DNA from: Owenweeksia sp.
GTDB taxonomy: Bacteria; Bacteroidota; Bacteroidia; Flavobacteriales; Schleiferiaceae
Length of the DNA: 47,034 bases
Direction: 5' to 3'
Assembly: GCA_028285465.1 (NCBI GenBank)
Contig: JANQPD010000007.1
Span: 1-47,034 of the forward strand
Position numbers and translations under genes: made by a program. The notes below the pieces were generated by a model that was not told the origin of the DNA, did no database searches, and saw nothing but the letters and a program-made list of their open reading frames with translations. The first letter of the stretch is position 1; every line of letters starts with the position of its first letter. This document shows, piece after piece, positions 1 to 8,887 of the stretch.

Positions 1-84
1 AAAATTATTCATCGTGTAATGGCGGTAATCAGAGAAGACAGGCCCTACCAGAATAATTATAATAATCACTTGGCTATGTCATAG
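1..84 (+). CDS. possible 3' end of an upstream gene (partial)
   Basis: Frame 1 is open from the first base to a TAG at 82-84 and would give a 27-residue tail ending in HLAMS. The other two forward frames close quickly. The peptide matches no family I recognise, so this may be chance. The remaining bases up to 140 are AT-rich non-coding sequence in front of the amidohydrolase gene, with no clear TAnnTTTG element. Confidence 0.3.
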   Translation, partial: KIIHRVMAVIREDRPYQNNYNNHLAMS

Positions 85-140
85 AAATCAAACTGACAGC
101 ATTTTGCTTATCCATTATTCACGTTAAAATACTAAATACA

Positions 141-1781
141 ATGCGGTTTTCAATTGCCCTCTTGTTGCTTGTTGCCTTGTTTTCTTCCTGCCGTGAGCAC
201 CTTCCTGCCGATCTCATCCTGTACAACGCCACTGTATACACCGTTGATTCTGTTTTTAGTCAGCATGAAGCCATTGCCGTAAAGAGTGGAAAAATTGTAG
301 AAGTAGGGAGCAATCACGAGGTACGTTACCATTACCGGGCACCAGAAAACATCGATTTAGAAGGGGCGTATGTATACCCGGGCTTGATCGATGCACACTG
401 CCATTTCTTTGGCTATGCAGAAGGGCTCAGAACAGTAAACCTCTACGGTACACGTTCCTGGGAAGAAGTGTTGGAGCGGGTTAAGGCCTTTCAAGAGAAA
501 CACCAGTTGGCTTATGTGGTAGGAAGGGGCTGGGATCAGAACGATTGGCCACAGAAGGCGTTTCCCACTAACGCGGAGCTCAACCGTCTTTTTCCCCATA
601 CACCCGTAGCCCTTATCCGGATAGATGGGCATGCCCTCATCGCCAACCAGGCTGCCCTTTCCAGGGACGGCGTTACCGACACTACCGTAGTTTCCGGGGG
701 GATATTGCAAAAGGCAGAGCAGGGAAAACTCACCGGAGTACTTATTGACAATGCGGTAGATCTAATTCATTTACCTGAATTGAGCTATAAACAATGGAAA
801 GAGGTATTGCGTGAAGCAGAAGACAGCGTTTTAAAATATGGCCTTACCACTTTGGTAGATGCCGGGCTGGACCGCAGGCAAATTGAAACCTTACAAAAAC
901 TGTATGCGCAAGATAGCCTGGCGGTTAAGCTGTATGCTATGGTATCCGATAAACCGGGGCTTAGAAAACACTACCTGGAAACAGGCTTCATCAAAACAGA
1001 CCGCCTTCATGTGCGTAGCTTTAAGTTTTATGCCGATGGCGCCCTGGGTTCACGTGGCGCGTGCCTGTTGCACCCTTATCAGGATGCCCCCGAAACACAC
1101 GGCTTGCTCCTGGATTCGATCAGCCATTTTGAAAAAGCAGCAAAGCAGTTGGCGGCAGCCGGTTGGCAAATGAACACACATGCCATAGGAGATTCGGCCA
1201 ACCGGGTGATGCTCGGGGTGTATGGGGCGGTAGACAGCAATGCAGCAAAAAGGCGCTGGCGCATCGAGCACGCGCAAGTAGTAAACAGTGCTGACTTTGC
1301 ACTTTTTTCCCGCTACCACGTTATTCCCAGCGTACAGCCTACACATGCTACCAGCGATATGTATTGGGCGATAGACCGGTTGGGCCCGAGGCGGGTGAAG
1401 GATGCCTATGCGTATAAAGCGCTTTTAAATCAATACGGCAAAATAGCCCTGGGCACAGATTTTCCGGTAGAGCATATTTCTCCTGCCAAAACCTTTTATG
1501 CGGCCACCGTACGCAAAGACAGCAAAGGCTTTCCCGAAGAAGGTTTTCAAATAGAAAATGCATTGTCGCGTGAGGAGGCATTGCGAGGCATGACCATTTG
1601 GGCCGCCTATGCCGGTTTTGAAGAAGGAGAAAAGGGCAGTATTGAAAAGGGGAAATGGGCAGACCTTGTAGTTATGGACAAGGATTGGATGAATTGCCCC
1701 GATTCGTTACTTTTAAGAACTAAAATTTTAAGAACCATTATAAACGGGAAAGAAGTGTACACCTTACCGGGAAAAGAATAA
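141..1781 (+). CDS. YtcJ-like amidohydrolase, lipoprotein
   Basis: This is a metal-dependent hydrolase of amidohydrolase family 3 (YtcJ/LAF3 type), which act on C-N bonds of amides, ureas or ring compounds; the substrate is unknown. Seen: a lipoprotein signal with lipobox LFSSC (Cys17), an HxH metal pair in DAHCH (His86, His88), later metal or catalytic segments KFYADGALGS, NTHAIGDSAN and RIEHAQV, and the terminal LGTDFP aspartate. The 546-residue length is normal for the family. The lipobox puts it on the periplasmic or outer-membrane side, which is common for Bacteroidota homologues. The acyl-CoA ligase starts 30 nt downstream on the same strand, so the two may be co-transcribed. The family call is firm; the exact reaction is not. 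Confidence 0.9.
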   Translation: MRFSIALLLLVALFSSCREHLPADLILYNATVYTVDSVFSQHEAIAVKSGKIVEVGSNHEVRYHYRAPENIDLEGAYVYPGLIDAHCHFFGYAEGLRTVNLYGTRSWEEVLERVKAFQEKHQLAYVVGRGWDQNDWPQKAFPTNAELNRLFPHTPVALIRIDGHALIANQAALSRDGVTDTTVVSGGILQKAEQGKLTGVLIDNAVDLIHLPELSYKQWKEVLREAEDSVLKYGLTTLVDAGLDRRQIETLQKLYAQDSLAVKLYAMVSDKPGLRKHYLETGFIKTDRLHVRSFKFYADGALGSRGACLLHPYQDAPETHGLLLDSISHFEKAAKQLAAAGWQMNTHAIGDSANRVMLGVYGAVDSNAAKRRWRIEHAQVVNSADFALFSRYHVIPSVQPTHATSDMYWAIDRLGPRRVKDAYAYKALLNQYGKIALGTDFPVEHISPAKTFYAATVRKDSKGFPEEGFQIENALSREEALRGMTIWAAYAGFEEGEKGSIEKGKWADLVVMDKDWMNCPDSLLLRTKILRTIINGKEVYTLPGKE

Positions 1782-1811
1782 CTTCTGGTATCCGCTAACA
1801 ATATACTGCTT

Positions 1812-3596
1812 ATGAGCAATCAAAAACCCACCCGAATCTTTGACTTTCTGGGCCAGGCATTGAAAAAACATCCTTTAGAAGATGCCCTGACCACCAAGAT
1901 AAACGGCCAATGGACCCCCGTATCCACGCAAGCCTTTGAAGAAGACTCACAAAAAATAGCCCGTGCATTGGTGGAAATGGGCGTGTTGGCGGGAGAAAAA
2001 ATAGCCCTTATTAGCTCCACCAATCGCTACGAGTGGAACATCATGGATATGGGCATTCTGAAGGCAGCCGCGGTAAACGTACCGGTCTATCCCACCATTT
2101 CAAGAGAAGACTACCGGTTTATTTTTAATGATTGCGGGGTAAAGTATTGTTTTGTTTCTGACCGGGGGCTCTACGATAAGTTGAAAGACGTAAAATCCGA
2201 GATCCCAACCCTGCAGGAGATCTTCATTTTTGATGAAGAACCGGGTATTACCAATTGGAAAGAAGTGTTGGAAAAAGGAGTAGACACCCGGCATGAAGAG
2301 GAAGTACAGGCCCGTATGCAGGCCAGTAAACCGGAAGATCTGGCTACCCTTATCTATACTTCGGGAACTACCGGGGTGCCCAAGGGGGTAATGCTGGCAC
2401 ATAGCAATTTGGTGTCCAATGTGCTGGATAGTGAAGACCGCATTCCGGTGGTAAGCGGGGCAAAAGCTTTGAGTTTTTTACCCGTTTGCCATGTGTTTGA
2501 ACGCATGCTTACCTATTTATACATCTACAATGGGATACCTATCTATTTCGCCGAGTCCATAGAAAAAATAGGGGACAACATCCGGGAAGTAAAACCGGAG
2601 ATCTTTGCTTTGGTACCCAGGCTACTTGAAAAAGTATACGATAAGATCGTAGCCAAAGGAGCGGAACTTACCGGTATTAAGCGAAAACTGTTCTTTTGGG
2701 CGGTAGAGCTAGGTGAAGTGTACAACCCGCTTCAGGCTTCAGCCTGGTATACGTTCAAATTAAACATAGCCCGCAAACTGATTTTTAGTAAGTGGCATGA
2801 AGCTTTGGGCGGAAACGTGCAGGCTATGGTAAGCGGTGGGGCCGCGTTAAACCCTCGTCTGAACAGAGTTTTTAGCGCGGCTGGATTTAACATACAGGAA
2901 GGATACGGGCTCACGGAGACTTCTCCCGTAATAGCCGTGAATGGTCCCGATTGGGCCCGGAAACGGATCGGCACAGTGGGCATGCCTATACAAAATGTAG
3001 AGGTCAAAATAGCGGAGGATGGTGAAGTACTCTGCAAAGGCCCTAATGTGATGATGGGGTATTTCCAGAACAAGGAAAAAACAGATGAGGTTATAGATGC
3101 CGAAGGCTGGTTCCATACGGGAGACATAGGAGAAATGGCAGAGGGGAAATTCCTCAAGATCACCGACCGTAAAAAGGAAATGTTTAAAACAAGCGGTGGA
3201 AAATACATTGCGCCACAGATCATTGAGAACAAACTCAAAGAATCACGTTTCATAGAGCAGGTTATGGTGATTGGAGAAGGGGAAAAAATGGCAGCAGCTT
3301 TTGTGCAGCCCGATTTTGCGTTTTTGGAGGCCTGGTGTGAGCGAAAAGAGATCCCGGTAGGGAGTAGAGAGGAAATGATAAAGAACGACCGCGTAAGAAA
3401 CCGGATCCTGGAGGACGTTGAACGGACCAATGCACATTTTGGCAAGTGGGAGCAAGTAAAAATGATTGCCCTTACAGCCGATGTGTGGAGCGTGGACGCA
3501 GGACACTTAACACCCAAGTTGAGTTTAAAGAGGAGAAATATTATTGCCCGTTATCCCGATCTGTACAAAGATATTTATGGGCATACCCGTGAATAA
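1812..3596 (+). CDS. long-chain fatty acid--CoA ligase (AMP-forming)
   Basis: This enzyme activates long-chain fatty acids to acyl-CoA with ATP and so feeds beta-oxidation or phospholipid synthesis. Seen: the ANL-superfamily phosphate-binding motif TLIYTSGTTGVPKG near residue 180, the adenylate-binding segment EGYGLTETSP, the GWFHTGDIG motif near residue 431, and the hinge/lysine region TDRKKEMFKTSGGKYI. At 594 residues it matches the FadD15/AAE15-like long form common in Bacteroidota. It is cytosolic or peripherally membrane-bound, with no signal peptide. It lies directly upstream of the MarR-fad operon, which supports a role in fatty-acid use. However, the palindromic operator found before marR is absent in front of this gene, so any shared control is not shown by the sequence. 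Confidence 0.93.
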   Translation: MSNQKPTRIFDFLGQALKKHPLEDALTTKINGQWTPVSTQAFEEDSQKIARALVEMGVLAGEKIALISSTNRYEWNIMDMGILKAAAVNVPVYPTISREDYRFIFNDCGVKYCFVSDRGLYDKLKDVKSEIPTLQEIFIFDEEPGITNWKEVLEKGVDTRHEEEVQARMQASKPEDLATLIYTSGTTGVPKGVMLAHSNLVSNVLDSEDRIPVVSGAKALSFLPVCHVFERMLTYLYIYNGIPIYFAESIEKIGDNIREVKPEIFALVPRLLEKVYDKIVAKGAELTGIKRKLFFWAVELGEVYNPLQASAWYTFKLNIARKLIFSKWHEALGGNVQAMVSGGAALNPRLNRVFSAAGFNIQEGYGLTETSPVIAVNGPDWARKRIGTVGMPIQNVEVKIAEDGEVLCKGPNVMMGYFQNKEKTDEVIDAEGWFHTGDIGEMAEGKFLKITDRKKEMFKTSGGKYIAPQIIENKLKESRFIEQVMVIGEGEKMAAAFVQPDFAFLEAWCERKEIPVGSREEMIKNDRVRNRILEDVERTNAHFGKWEQVKMIALTADVWSVDAGHLTPKLSLKRRNIIARYPDLYKDIYGHTRE

Positions 3597-4326
3597 ACCG
3601 GGAAAACTGTGTTTTTGCTTAGCCTTATTCTTTTGCTTTTGGGGAAAGGCCCAGTCTAAGAAAGAGCTCAAAGCAGAAATAGCCAACCTCAAGGAAGAAG
3701 TAAAACAGGCAGTTTCAGAGAACGCCCGTTTACAAAAACAGAATGCCCTCAAAGAAGGGCAACTGCTTTCGCTCGGAAGGAAAGTAGATTCACTAAACAA
3801 AGAATTATACTTGCGCAATCAAGTGTCTGATTCGCTAAAGGAAAAGCGCTTGTCAAGAGAAGATTCTTTGCTCCGGCAACGCATAAAACAAGCGTACGGG
3901 CGATTGCAACAAAAGCTTTCCCCGGAAGGCAGCAGCCGGGTGGAAAAGCAGGAAGTGTTTAACAGGCAGTCGCTTACCCAGTGTTTAAGGTTCGAAATTT
4001 ACCAAAGCCTTTTTTCCGAGTTCTTGGTGCTGGAGTATGAAATATTTCCCTCGGAAAGCCGCTTTACAGGATATTTTAAACACCAGTATATTCCCGAATT
4101 TGGCGATATAGAATACAGCTTGCAAACAGTTTCAGGAACGTATACGGAAAAAGGAGGGCTGCGCGAACTTCAAATGAACAGGGTTGAAAACACACCTTGC
4201 AACATCCGCATTCTGCACCATCAAAAGGCAGAGAGCAGTGCGGTAAAAGCACATGGTTTGCAGCTGCAAAAAATTTATACACGGGAAGTACCGGTTGCCC
4301 GGTTAAGGAGCACGGATTGCTATTAA
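3577..4326 (+). CDS. secreted coiled-coil protein of unknown function
   Basis: I do not recognise the family. The ATG at 3577 is preferred over the in-frame ATG at 3544 because it gives a clean signal peptide (basic start, hydrophobic LCFCLALFFCFWG, cleavage after KAQ) and shortens the overlap with the ligase gene to 20 nt. After the signal comes a charged, heptad-like region of about 80 residues rich in E, K, L and Q, probably a coiled coil. A folded C-terminal half of about 120 residues is rich in aromatic and beta-type residues. It is probably periplasmic. The overlap with the ligase gene suggests translation coupled to it. Confidence 0.7.
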   Translation: MGIPVNKPGKLCFCLALFFCFWGKAQSKKELKAEIANLKEEVKQAVSENARLQKQNALKEGQLLSLGRKVDSLNKELYLRNQVSDSLKEKRLSREDSLLRQRIKQAYGRLQQKLSPEGSSRVEKQEVFNRQSLTQCLRFEIYQSLFSEFLVLEYEIFPSESRFTGYFKHQYIPEFGDIEYSLQTVSGTYTEKGGLRELQMNRVENTPCNIRILHHQKAESSAVKAHGLQLQKIYTREVPVARLRSTDCY

Positions 4327-4329
4327 TTT

Positions 4330-4345
4330 ACTATGCGCGCATAGT
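4330..4345. promoter_or_regulatory. palindromic operator of the MarR-fad operon
   Basis: The sequence ACTATGCGCGCATAGT is a perfect 16-bp palindrome 44 nt upstream of the marR start. It occupies the position where the -33 promoter element would sit and ends 9 nt before the TATCTTTG -7 element. MarR-family dimers typically bind palindromes of this size and often control their own gene. A near-identical copy with the same spacing lies before the acyl-CoA dehydrogenase at 12541. The palindrome is seen; the binding protein is inferred. Confidence 0.8.
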
Positions 4346-4354
4346 ATTTTGCCT

Positions 4355-4362
4355 TATCTTTG
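4355..4362 (+). promoter_or_regulatory. -7 promoter element of the marR-fad operon
   Basis: TATCTTTG matches the Bacteroidota -7 consensus TAnnTTTG and would start transcription near 4367-4369, about 20 nt before the TTG start codon. No TTTG -33 element is present at the usual 19-21 nt distance, where the palindrome lies instead. Confidence 0.65.
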
Positions 4363-4389
4363 AGAAAAATCTGATAGAACAAAAAGATA

Positions 4390-4848
4390 TTGAAGCCGGA
4401 AGAAACTATTGATTTTCATATTAAACGCACCTGGCAGAGCATTGCTAAGATGTACAATGAAGAAGCGGGTAAATACGGTGCTACTATGGCTATTGGTTTT
4501 GTTTTGTTAAATGTTGACCCCAAGGAGGGAACCCCCAGCACTTCATTAGGCCCTAAAATGGGGATAGAGGCTACCAGCCTTTCCAGGGTGTTGAAAAACA
4601 TGCAGGAACAGGGACTCATAGAGCGCAGGCCGAATCCTAAAGATGGCCGTGGGGTACTTATCTTTCTTACAGACTTTGGTAAGGAAAAACGGGCAGACGC
4701 AAAACGGGCCGTGGTACGTTTCAATGAAGTTGTTTTTTCAGAGCTCCCAAAACAAAAGGTCAAGCATTTTTTTGAAGTAACGGAAACCATTAACGAACTC
4801 ATTTCAAGTAAAAAAGTATATACCCAAGCATATGAACCGAACGATTAA
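4390..4848 (+). CDS. MarR-family transcriptional regulator of the fad operon
   Basis: This is a winged-helix MarR-type repressor of 152 residues. Seen: an N-terminal dimerisation helix (TIDFHIKRTWQSIAKMYN), the recognition region MGIEATSLSRVLKNMQEQGLIERRPNPKDGRGVLIFLT around residues 56-95 that matches the MarR wing, and a C-terminal helix. The start is TTG at 4390: no in-frame ATG would keep the first helix, and the opening KPEETIDF is, to my knowledge, typical of Bacteroidota relatives. Its 3' end overlaps the fadB-like gene by 17 nt. The palindrome at 4330-4345 covers its own promoter, so autorepression is likely. The ligand is probably an acyl-CoA or fatty acid, by analogy with other beta-oxidation regulators; this is inference. 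Confidence 0.9.
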   Translation: MKPEETIDFHIKRTWQSIAKMYNEEAGKYGATMAIGFVLLNVDPKEGTPSTSLGPKMGIEATSLSRVLKNMQEQGLIERRPNPKDGRGVLIFLTDFGKEKRADAKRAVVRFNEVVFSELPKQKVKHFFEVTETINELISSKKVYTQAYEPND

Positions 4849-7237
4849 GCAAGTAGCCGTACTCGGCTCCGGAATTATGGGTAGTCGCATAGCCTGTCAT
4901 TTTGCCAATATTGGTGTGAAGGTTTTGCTGCTCGACATCGTACCCCGCGAGTTAAACGAAAAGGAGCAGGCAAAAGGCCTGAGCCTCAAAGATAAGCAGG
5001 TGCGCAACCGCATTGTTGATACCGCTTTGCAGAACACCCTGAAGAGCAATCCCTCTCCTATTTACGACAAAGCTTTTGCACAACGCATCCGCACAGGTAA
5101 TTTTGAAGACGACCTGCCAAAAATTAAAGAAGCAGACTGGATTATTGAAGTTGTGGTGGAGCGGCTTGACATTAAGCAGCAGGTATTTGAAAAAGTAGAA
5201 GCTTACCGCAAGCCGGGTACCTTCATATCTTCCAATACTTCTGGTATTCCTATTCACTTGATGACCCAGGGGCGCAGCGCTGATTTTAAGAAGTATTTCC
5301 TGGGAACCCACTTTTTCAACCCGCCCCGCTACCTGGAGTTGTTGGAGATCATTCCCACAGGAGATACGGATAAAGAGGTAGTGGATTTTATGATGCACTA
5401 CGGAGATGTGTACCTGGGAAAAACAACTGTGCTGGCCAAGGATACCCCGGCCTTTATTGCGAACAGGGTAGGGATCTTTGGGATCATGGACCTGTTCAAT
5501 TCCGTACAGGAACTGGGTCTTTCAGTAGAAGATGTAGATAAGCTTACCGGGCCTGTTATCGGCCGCCCCAAGTCAGCTACCTTTCGTACCGCTGACGTGG
5601 TTGGCCTCGATACCCTTATCCATGTAGCCAACGGTTTGCATCAGGCGCCTATTGAAGACGAGCGTAAAGACACTTTTGGCCTGCCGAAGTTTTTGCAACA
5701 AATGCAGGAAAACAATTGGTTAGGATCTAAATCAGGTCAGGGATTTTATAAAAAGGTAAAAGGGGAGAATGGCAAATCGGAGATCCTGTCGCTGGATCTG
5801 GATACCATGGAATACACCCCTCAGCAAAAGTCAAAGTTTGCCACCCTGGAGCAAACCAAAACCATAGATCGCGTGGTAGATCGATTCCCGGTATTGGTTG
5901 CCGGGAAGGACAAAGCAGGTGCGTTTTACAGAAAGAGCTTTTCCGGGGTGTTTGCCTATGTGTCTAACCGTATTCCCGAAATATCAGACGAATTGTACCG
6001 CATTGATGAGGGCATGCGGGCAGGTTTTGGTTGGAAACACGGCCCTTTTGAAATATGGGATGCCATAGGTGTAGAAAAAGGACTCGAGATCATGAAAGCA
6101 GAAGGCCGGGAGGCAGCAGTCTGGGTGTCCGAAATGCTGGAAGTAGGTTTCTCTTCCTTCTATACCGTTAAAGAAGGCGTATTGCACTATTATTCCATTC
6201 CTGATAAAGACATGAAGGAAGTGCCAGGTGCACGTGAATTGATTACGCTTGATAACATCCGTGAAAGCAATAAAGTATGGGGGAATGACGATTGCTCCGT
6301 AGTTGATTTGGGAGACGGTATTTTATGCGTAGAGTTTCATTCAAAGATGAATACACTGGGCAGTGGGGTATTGGCCGGAATTAACAAGGGCATAGAACTT
6401 GCCGAAAAAGAGTACCGGGGTGTGGTCATTGCCAACCAGGGAGACAACTTTACCGTAGGGGCCAACCTGGCCATGATCTTTATGATGGCTGTGGAGCAGG
6501 AATTCGATGAACTCAACTTTGCCATTAAGTACTTCCAGGACACCATGATGCGCATCCGTTATTCCAGCATTCCTGTAGTGGTTGCGCCATTTGGTATGAC
6601 CTTGGGAGGAGGTTGTGAGGCCACTTTACATGCAGATGCGGTGCAGGCCAGTGCCGAAACCTATATGGGCTTGGTAGAGTTTGGTGTAGGTGTGATCCCT
6701 GGAGGGGGAGGCACAAAAGAACTTACAAAACGCGCATCCGAACGTTATGTGAAAGACGATGTAGAACTGAACGCTTATCGTGAAAACCTGATTAAGATAG
6801 CCCAGGCTAAGGTGTCCACTTCGGCTGTAGAGGCCTTTAAGCTTGATTTTATGGTGGAGGGGCGCGACAAGATCACGATGAACAAGCGCAGGTTGATAGC
6901 AGATGCAAAAGAAACCTGCCTTGCCTTGGCCGATACCGGTTATCAAATGCCCGTACGTGAGAAAAACATCAAAGTATTGGGCCAGCAGGCTTTGGGTGCC
7001 TTTATGGTAGGCGCACATCAATTTTGGGAAGGAGGTTATTCTACCGAGTATGAAAAAATGATGGTGGCAAAACTGGGGGAAGTAATGGCTGGAGGCGACC
7101 TGAGCGAAGCAACCTGGGTGAGTGAGCAGTACCTGCTAGACCTGGAGCGAAAAGCTTTTCTGGAGTTGTGTAGTCAGAAGAAAACCCTTGAGCGCATACA
7201 GCATATGCTTAAAACGGGTAAACCACTGCGTAATTAG
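4832..7237 (+). CDS. fadB: 3-hydroxyacyl-CoA dehydrogenase / enoyl-CoA hydratase fusion
   Basis: This bifunctional beta-oxidation enzyme hydrates enoyl-CoA and oxidises 3-hydroxyacyl-CoA with NAD. The domain order is dehydrogenase first, hydratase second, the reverse of E. coli FadB. Seen: a Rossmann GSGIMGS at residues 12-18, the catalytic-His segment LGTHFFNPPRY, a second C-terminal dehydrogenase helical domain near residues 360-440, and then a crotonase fold from about 490 with the oxyanion-hole segments GANLAMIF and LGGGCEATLHAD and the GVIPGGGGTKEL loop. At 801 residues it is normal for Bacteroidota homologues. It starts 17 nt inside marR and forms an operon with the thiolase. Substrate chain length cannot be read from the sequence. 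Confidence 0.95.
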   Translation: MNRTIKQVAVLGSGIMGSRIACHFANIGVKVLLLDIVPRELNEKEQAKGLSLKDKQVRNRIVDTALQNTLKSNPSPIYDKAFAQRIRTGNFEDDLPKIKEADWIIEVVVERLDIKQQVFEKVEAYRKPGTFISSNTSGIPIHLMTQGRSADFKKYFLGTHFFNPPRYLELLEIIPTGDTDKEVVDFMMHYGDVYLGKTTVLAKDTPAFIANRVGIFGIMDLFNSVQELGLSVEDVDKLTGPVIGRPKSATFRTADVVGLDTLIHVANGLHQAPIEDERKDTFGLPKFLQQMQENNWLGSKSGQGFYKKVKGENGKSEILSLDLDTMEYTPQQKSKFATLEQTKTIDRVVDRFPVLVAGKDKAGAFYRKSFSGVFAYVSNRIPEISDELYRIDEGMRAGFGWKHGPFEIWDAIGVEKGLEIMKAEGREAAVWVSEMLEVGFSSFYTVKEGVLHYYSIPDKDMKEVPGARELITLDNIRESNKVWGNDDCSVVDLGDGILCVEFHSKMNTLGSGVLAGINKGIELAEKEYRGVVIANQGDNFTVGANLAMIFMMAVEQEFDELNFAIKYFQDTMMRIRYSSIPVVVAPFGMTLGGGCEATLHADAVQASAETYMGLVEFGVGVIPGGGGTKELTKRASERYVKDDVELNAYRENLIKIAQAKVSTSAVEAFKLDFMVEGRDKITMNKRRLIADAKETCLALADTGYQMPVREKNIKVLGQQALGAFMVGAHQFWEGGYSTEYEKMMVAKLGEVMAGGDLSEATWVSEQYLLDLERKAFLELCSQKKTLERIQHMLKTGKPLRN

Positions 7238-7247
7238 GCCAATTGTC

Positions 7248-7672
7248 CATTGACTGTTGTAAATTGTACAAGACCATAGGATAAGTTTGAATGAATAATT
7301 TTAAAAAACTTGATGTTTGGGTTAAGGCAATGGAAATTGCCGAGCAAGCGTATACAACATCATCAGGCTTACCTTCAGAAGAAAAATTTGGTTTAACTAG
7401 CCAAATCAGACGAGCAGCGGTTTCAATCCCAAGCAACATAGCTGAAGGTGCGGGAAGGAACTCAAAGAAAGAGTTTATTCAATTTTTGGCAATCGCTCGA
7501 GGTTCAGCTTCAGAATTAAATACTCAGATACTATTGGGAGAAGCTTTTGGATATCTGGATCAATCTGAAGTAAGGCAATTAGAGTTGGAAATAACACACT
7601 GCATTAATATGATTAACAAGCTTCAGGAAAAACTTAAATAAATCATAATTGATCATTGTACAATCGTCAATG
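7248..7672. repeat. inverted flanking blocks around the four-helix-bundle gene
   Basis: The left flank has CATTGAC (7248-7254), 8 nt, then ATTGTACAA (7263-7271). The right flank has the same two blocks in reverse orientation: ATTGTACAAT (7655-7664), 1 nt, then GTCAATG (7666-7672). ATTGTACAAT is itself a 10-bp palindrome. These AT-rich blocks enclose only the small gene 7291-7641. They resemble the ends of a small inserted cassette. Whether it moves is unknown. Confidence 0.6.
7291..7641 (+). CDS. four-helix-bundle protein (S23 / 23S rRNA IVP family)
   Basis: This 116-residue protein belongs to the four-helix-bundle family first found inside 23S rRNA intervening sequences and related to the Avd accessory protein of diversity-generating retroelements. 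Seen: the hallmark start KKLDVWVKAMEIAEQAY, the segment LTSQIRRAAVSIPSNIAEGAGR and the helix FLAIARGSASELNTQILLGEAFGYL. The molecular function of the free-standing family is not established. It sits between fadB and fadA on the same strand, reads more AT-rich than both neighbours, and is bounded by inverted sequence blocks, which point to insertion into a pre-existing operon. No reverse transcriptase or variable repeat is nearby, so a retroelement role is unsupported. Confidence 0.92.
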   Translation: MNNFKKLDVWVKAMEIAEQAYTTSSGLPSEEKFGLTSQIRRAAVSIPSNIAEGAGRNSKKEFIQFLAIARGSASELNTQILLGEAFGYLDQSEVRQLELEITHCINMINKLQEKLK

Positions 7673-7703
7673 TGTCATTATACAATAAACAAAAACTAAA
7701 AGA

Positions 7704-8882
7704 ATGAACGAAGCATATATAGTAGCCGCGAAACGCACAGCAGTAGGCAAAGCCAACCGGGGAGGATTCCGCTTTACACGCCCGGATGATCTGGCAGCAG
7801 CCGTTATCCAGGACTTGATGAAGGGCCTGCCCGAATTGGACAAGGAAAAAGTGGACGATGTAATCGTAGGGAACGCGATGCCTGAGGCTGAGCAGGGGCT
7901 CAATGTAGGGCGCCTGATCTCTTTGATGGGACTGAACACAGATAAAGTGCCCGGTGTAACGGTAAACCGCTATTGCGCCTCGGGACTGGAGACCATTGCC
8001 ATTGCTACAGCCAAAATAAAGGCGGGAATGGCAGATTGCATCATAGCCGGAGGTACGGAGAGCATGAGCTATATCCCAATGGGTGGTTTTAAGGTAACGC
8101 CTAATTACGGTACGGCCCAGCACCACCCGGATTGGTACAACAATATGGGACTCACGGCAGAAGCGGTGGCAGAGAAGTACAAGGTAAGCCGAGAAGACCA
8201 GGATGCCTTCTCTTATCGCTCTCATCAGCGGGCGCTGGCTGCTATAAAGGAAGGCCGGTTCAAGGATGAAATTGTGCCCTATGAGGTTGAGCAGGTGTAC
8301 CTGGATGAAAAAGAAAAACGCCAGACCCGTAAGTTTACGGTAGATATAGATGAGGGGCCACGTGCCGATACGTCTTTAGAAGTGCTGGCAAAACTGCGGC
8401 CCGTGTTTGCGGCCAAGGGCGTAGTTACTGCAGGCAACTCTTCGCAAACTTCTGACGGTGCTGCCTTTACGGTGATCATGAGCGACAAAATGGTAAAAGA
8501 ATTAGGCCTTACCCCCATTGCCAGGCTGGTGTCTTATGCAGCAGCAGGTGTAGAGCCCCGCATTATGGGCATTGGCCCGGTACGGGCTATTCCCAAAGCC
8601 TTAAAGCAGGCGCAGATGAAACAGGACGACATAGAACTCATCGAATTGAACGAGGCTTTTGCATCTCAATCCTTGGCGGTGATCCGGGAGCTAGGTTTAA
8701 ATGAAGACATTACGAACGTAAACGGGGGCGCCATTTCTATGGGGCATCCTTTGGGTTGTACCGGGGCCAAGCTTACCGTACAGGCCTTGCACGAATTAAA
8801 AAGGCGCAATCAGAAGTACGGCATGGTAACCATGTGTGTAGGCACGGGCCAGGGCGCAGCAGGGATTTTTGAGATGTTGTAA
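7704..8882 (+). CDS. fadA: acetyl-CoA C-acyltransferase (3-ketoacyl-CoA thiolase)
   Basis: This thiolase performs the last step of beta-oxidation, cleaving 3-ketoacyl-CoA to acetyl-CoA and a shortened acyl-CoA. Seen: the nucleophilic cysteine in [12 protein letters not shown] (Cys91), the conserved [14 protein letters not shown] motif (His348) and the acid/base cysteine in [10 protein letters not shown] (Cys378). At 392 residues it has the standard family length. It follows the fadB-like gene on the same strand, separated only by the four-helix-bundle gene, and is closed by a strong terminator at 8904-8927. Expression probably depends on the marR promoter, because no TAnnTTTG element is visible in the 62 nt before it. 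Confidence 0.95.
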   Translation: MNEAYIVAAKRTAVGKANRGGFRFTRPDDLAAAVIQDLMKGLPELDKEKVDDVIVGNAMPEAEQGLNVGRLISLMGLNTDKVPGVTVNRYCASGLETIAIATAKIKAGMADCIIAGGTESMSYIPMGGFKVTPNYGTAQHHPDWYNNMGLTAEAVAEKYKVSREDQDAFSYRSHQRALAAIKEGRFKDEIVPYEVEQVYLDEKEKRQTRKFTVDIDEGPRADTSLEVLAKLRPVFAAKGVVTAGNSSQTSDGAAFTVIMSDKMVKELGLTPIARLVSYAAAGVEPRIMGIGPVRAIPKALKQAQMKQDDIELIELNEAFASQSLAVIRELGLNEDITNVNGGAISMGHPLGCTGAKLTVQALHELKRRNQKYGMVTMCVGTGQGAAGIFEML

Positions 8883-8887
8883 AACAG

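Noticed and set aside
74..84. CTATG-T-CATAG dyad before the amidohydrolase gene, resembling half-sites of the MarR operator
   Set aside because: The half-sites are 1 nt apart instead of 4, and no TAnnTTTG follows at the 9-nt spacing, so it is not counted as a third operator.
2732..3517. 261-codon open frame antisense to the acyl-CoA ligase
   Set aside because: It lies wholly inside a well-conserved gene, has a low-complexity serine/phenylalanine-rich translation and no family resemblance; it is a shadow frame.
7291..7641. Possible diversity-generating retroelement accessory (Avd) gene
   Set aside because: No reverse transcriptase, template/variable repeat pair or target gene is present nearby; only the fold is shared.
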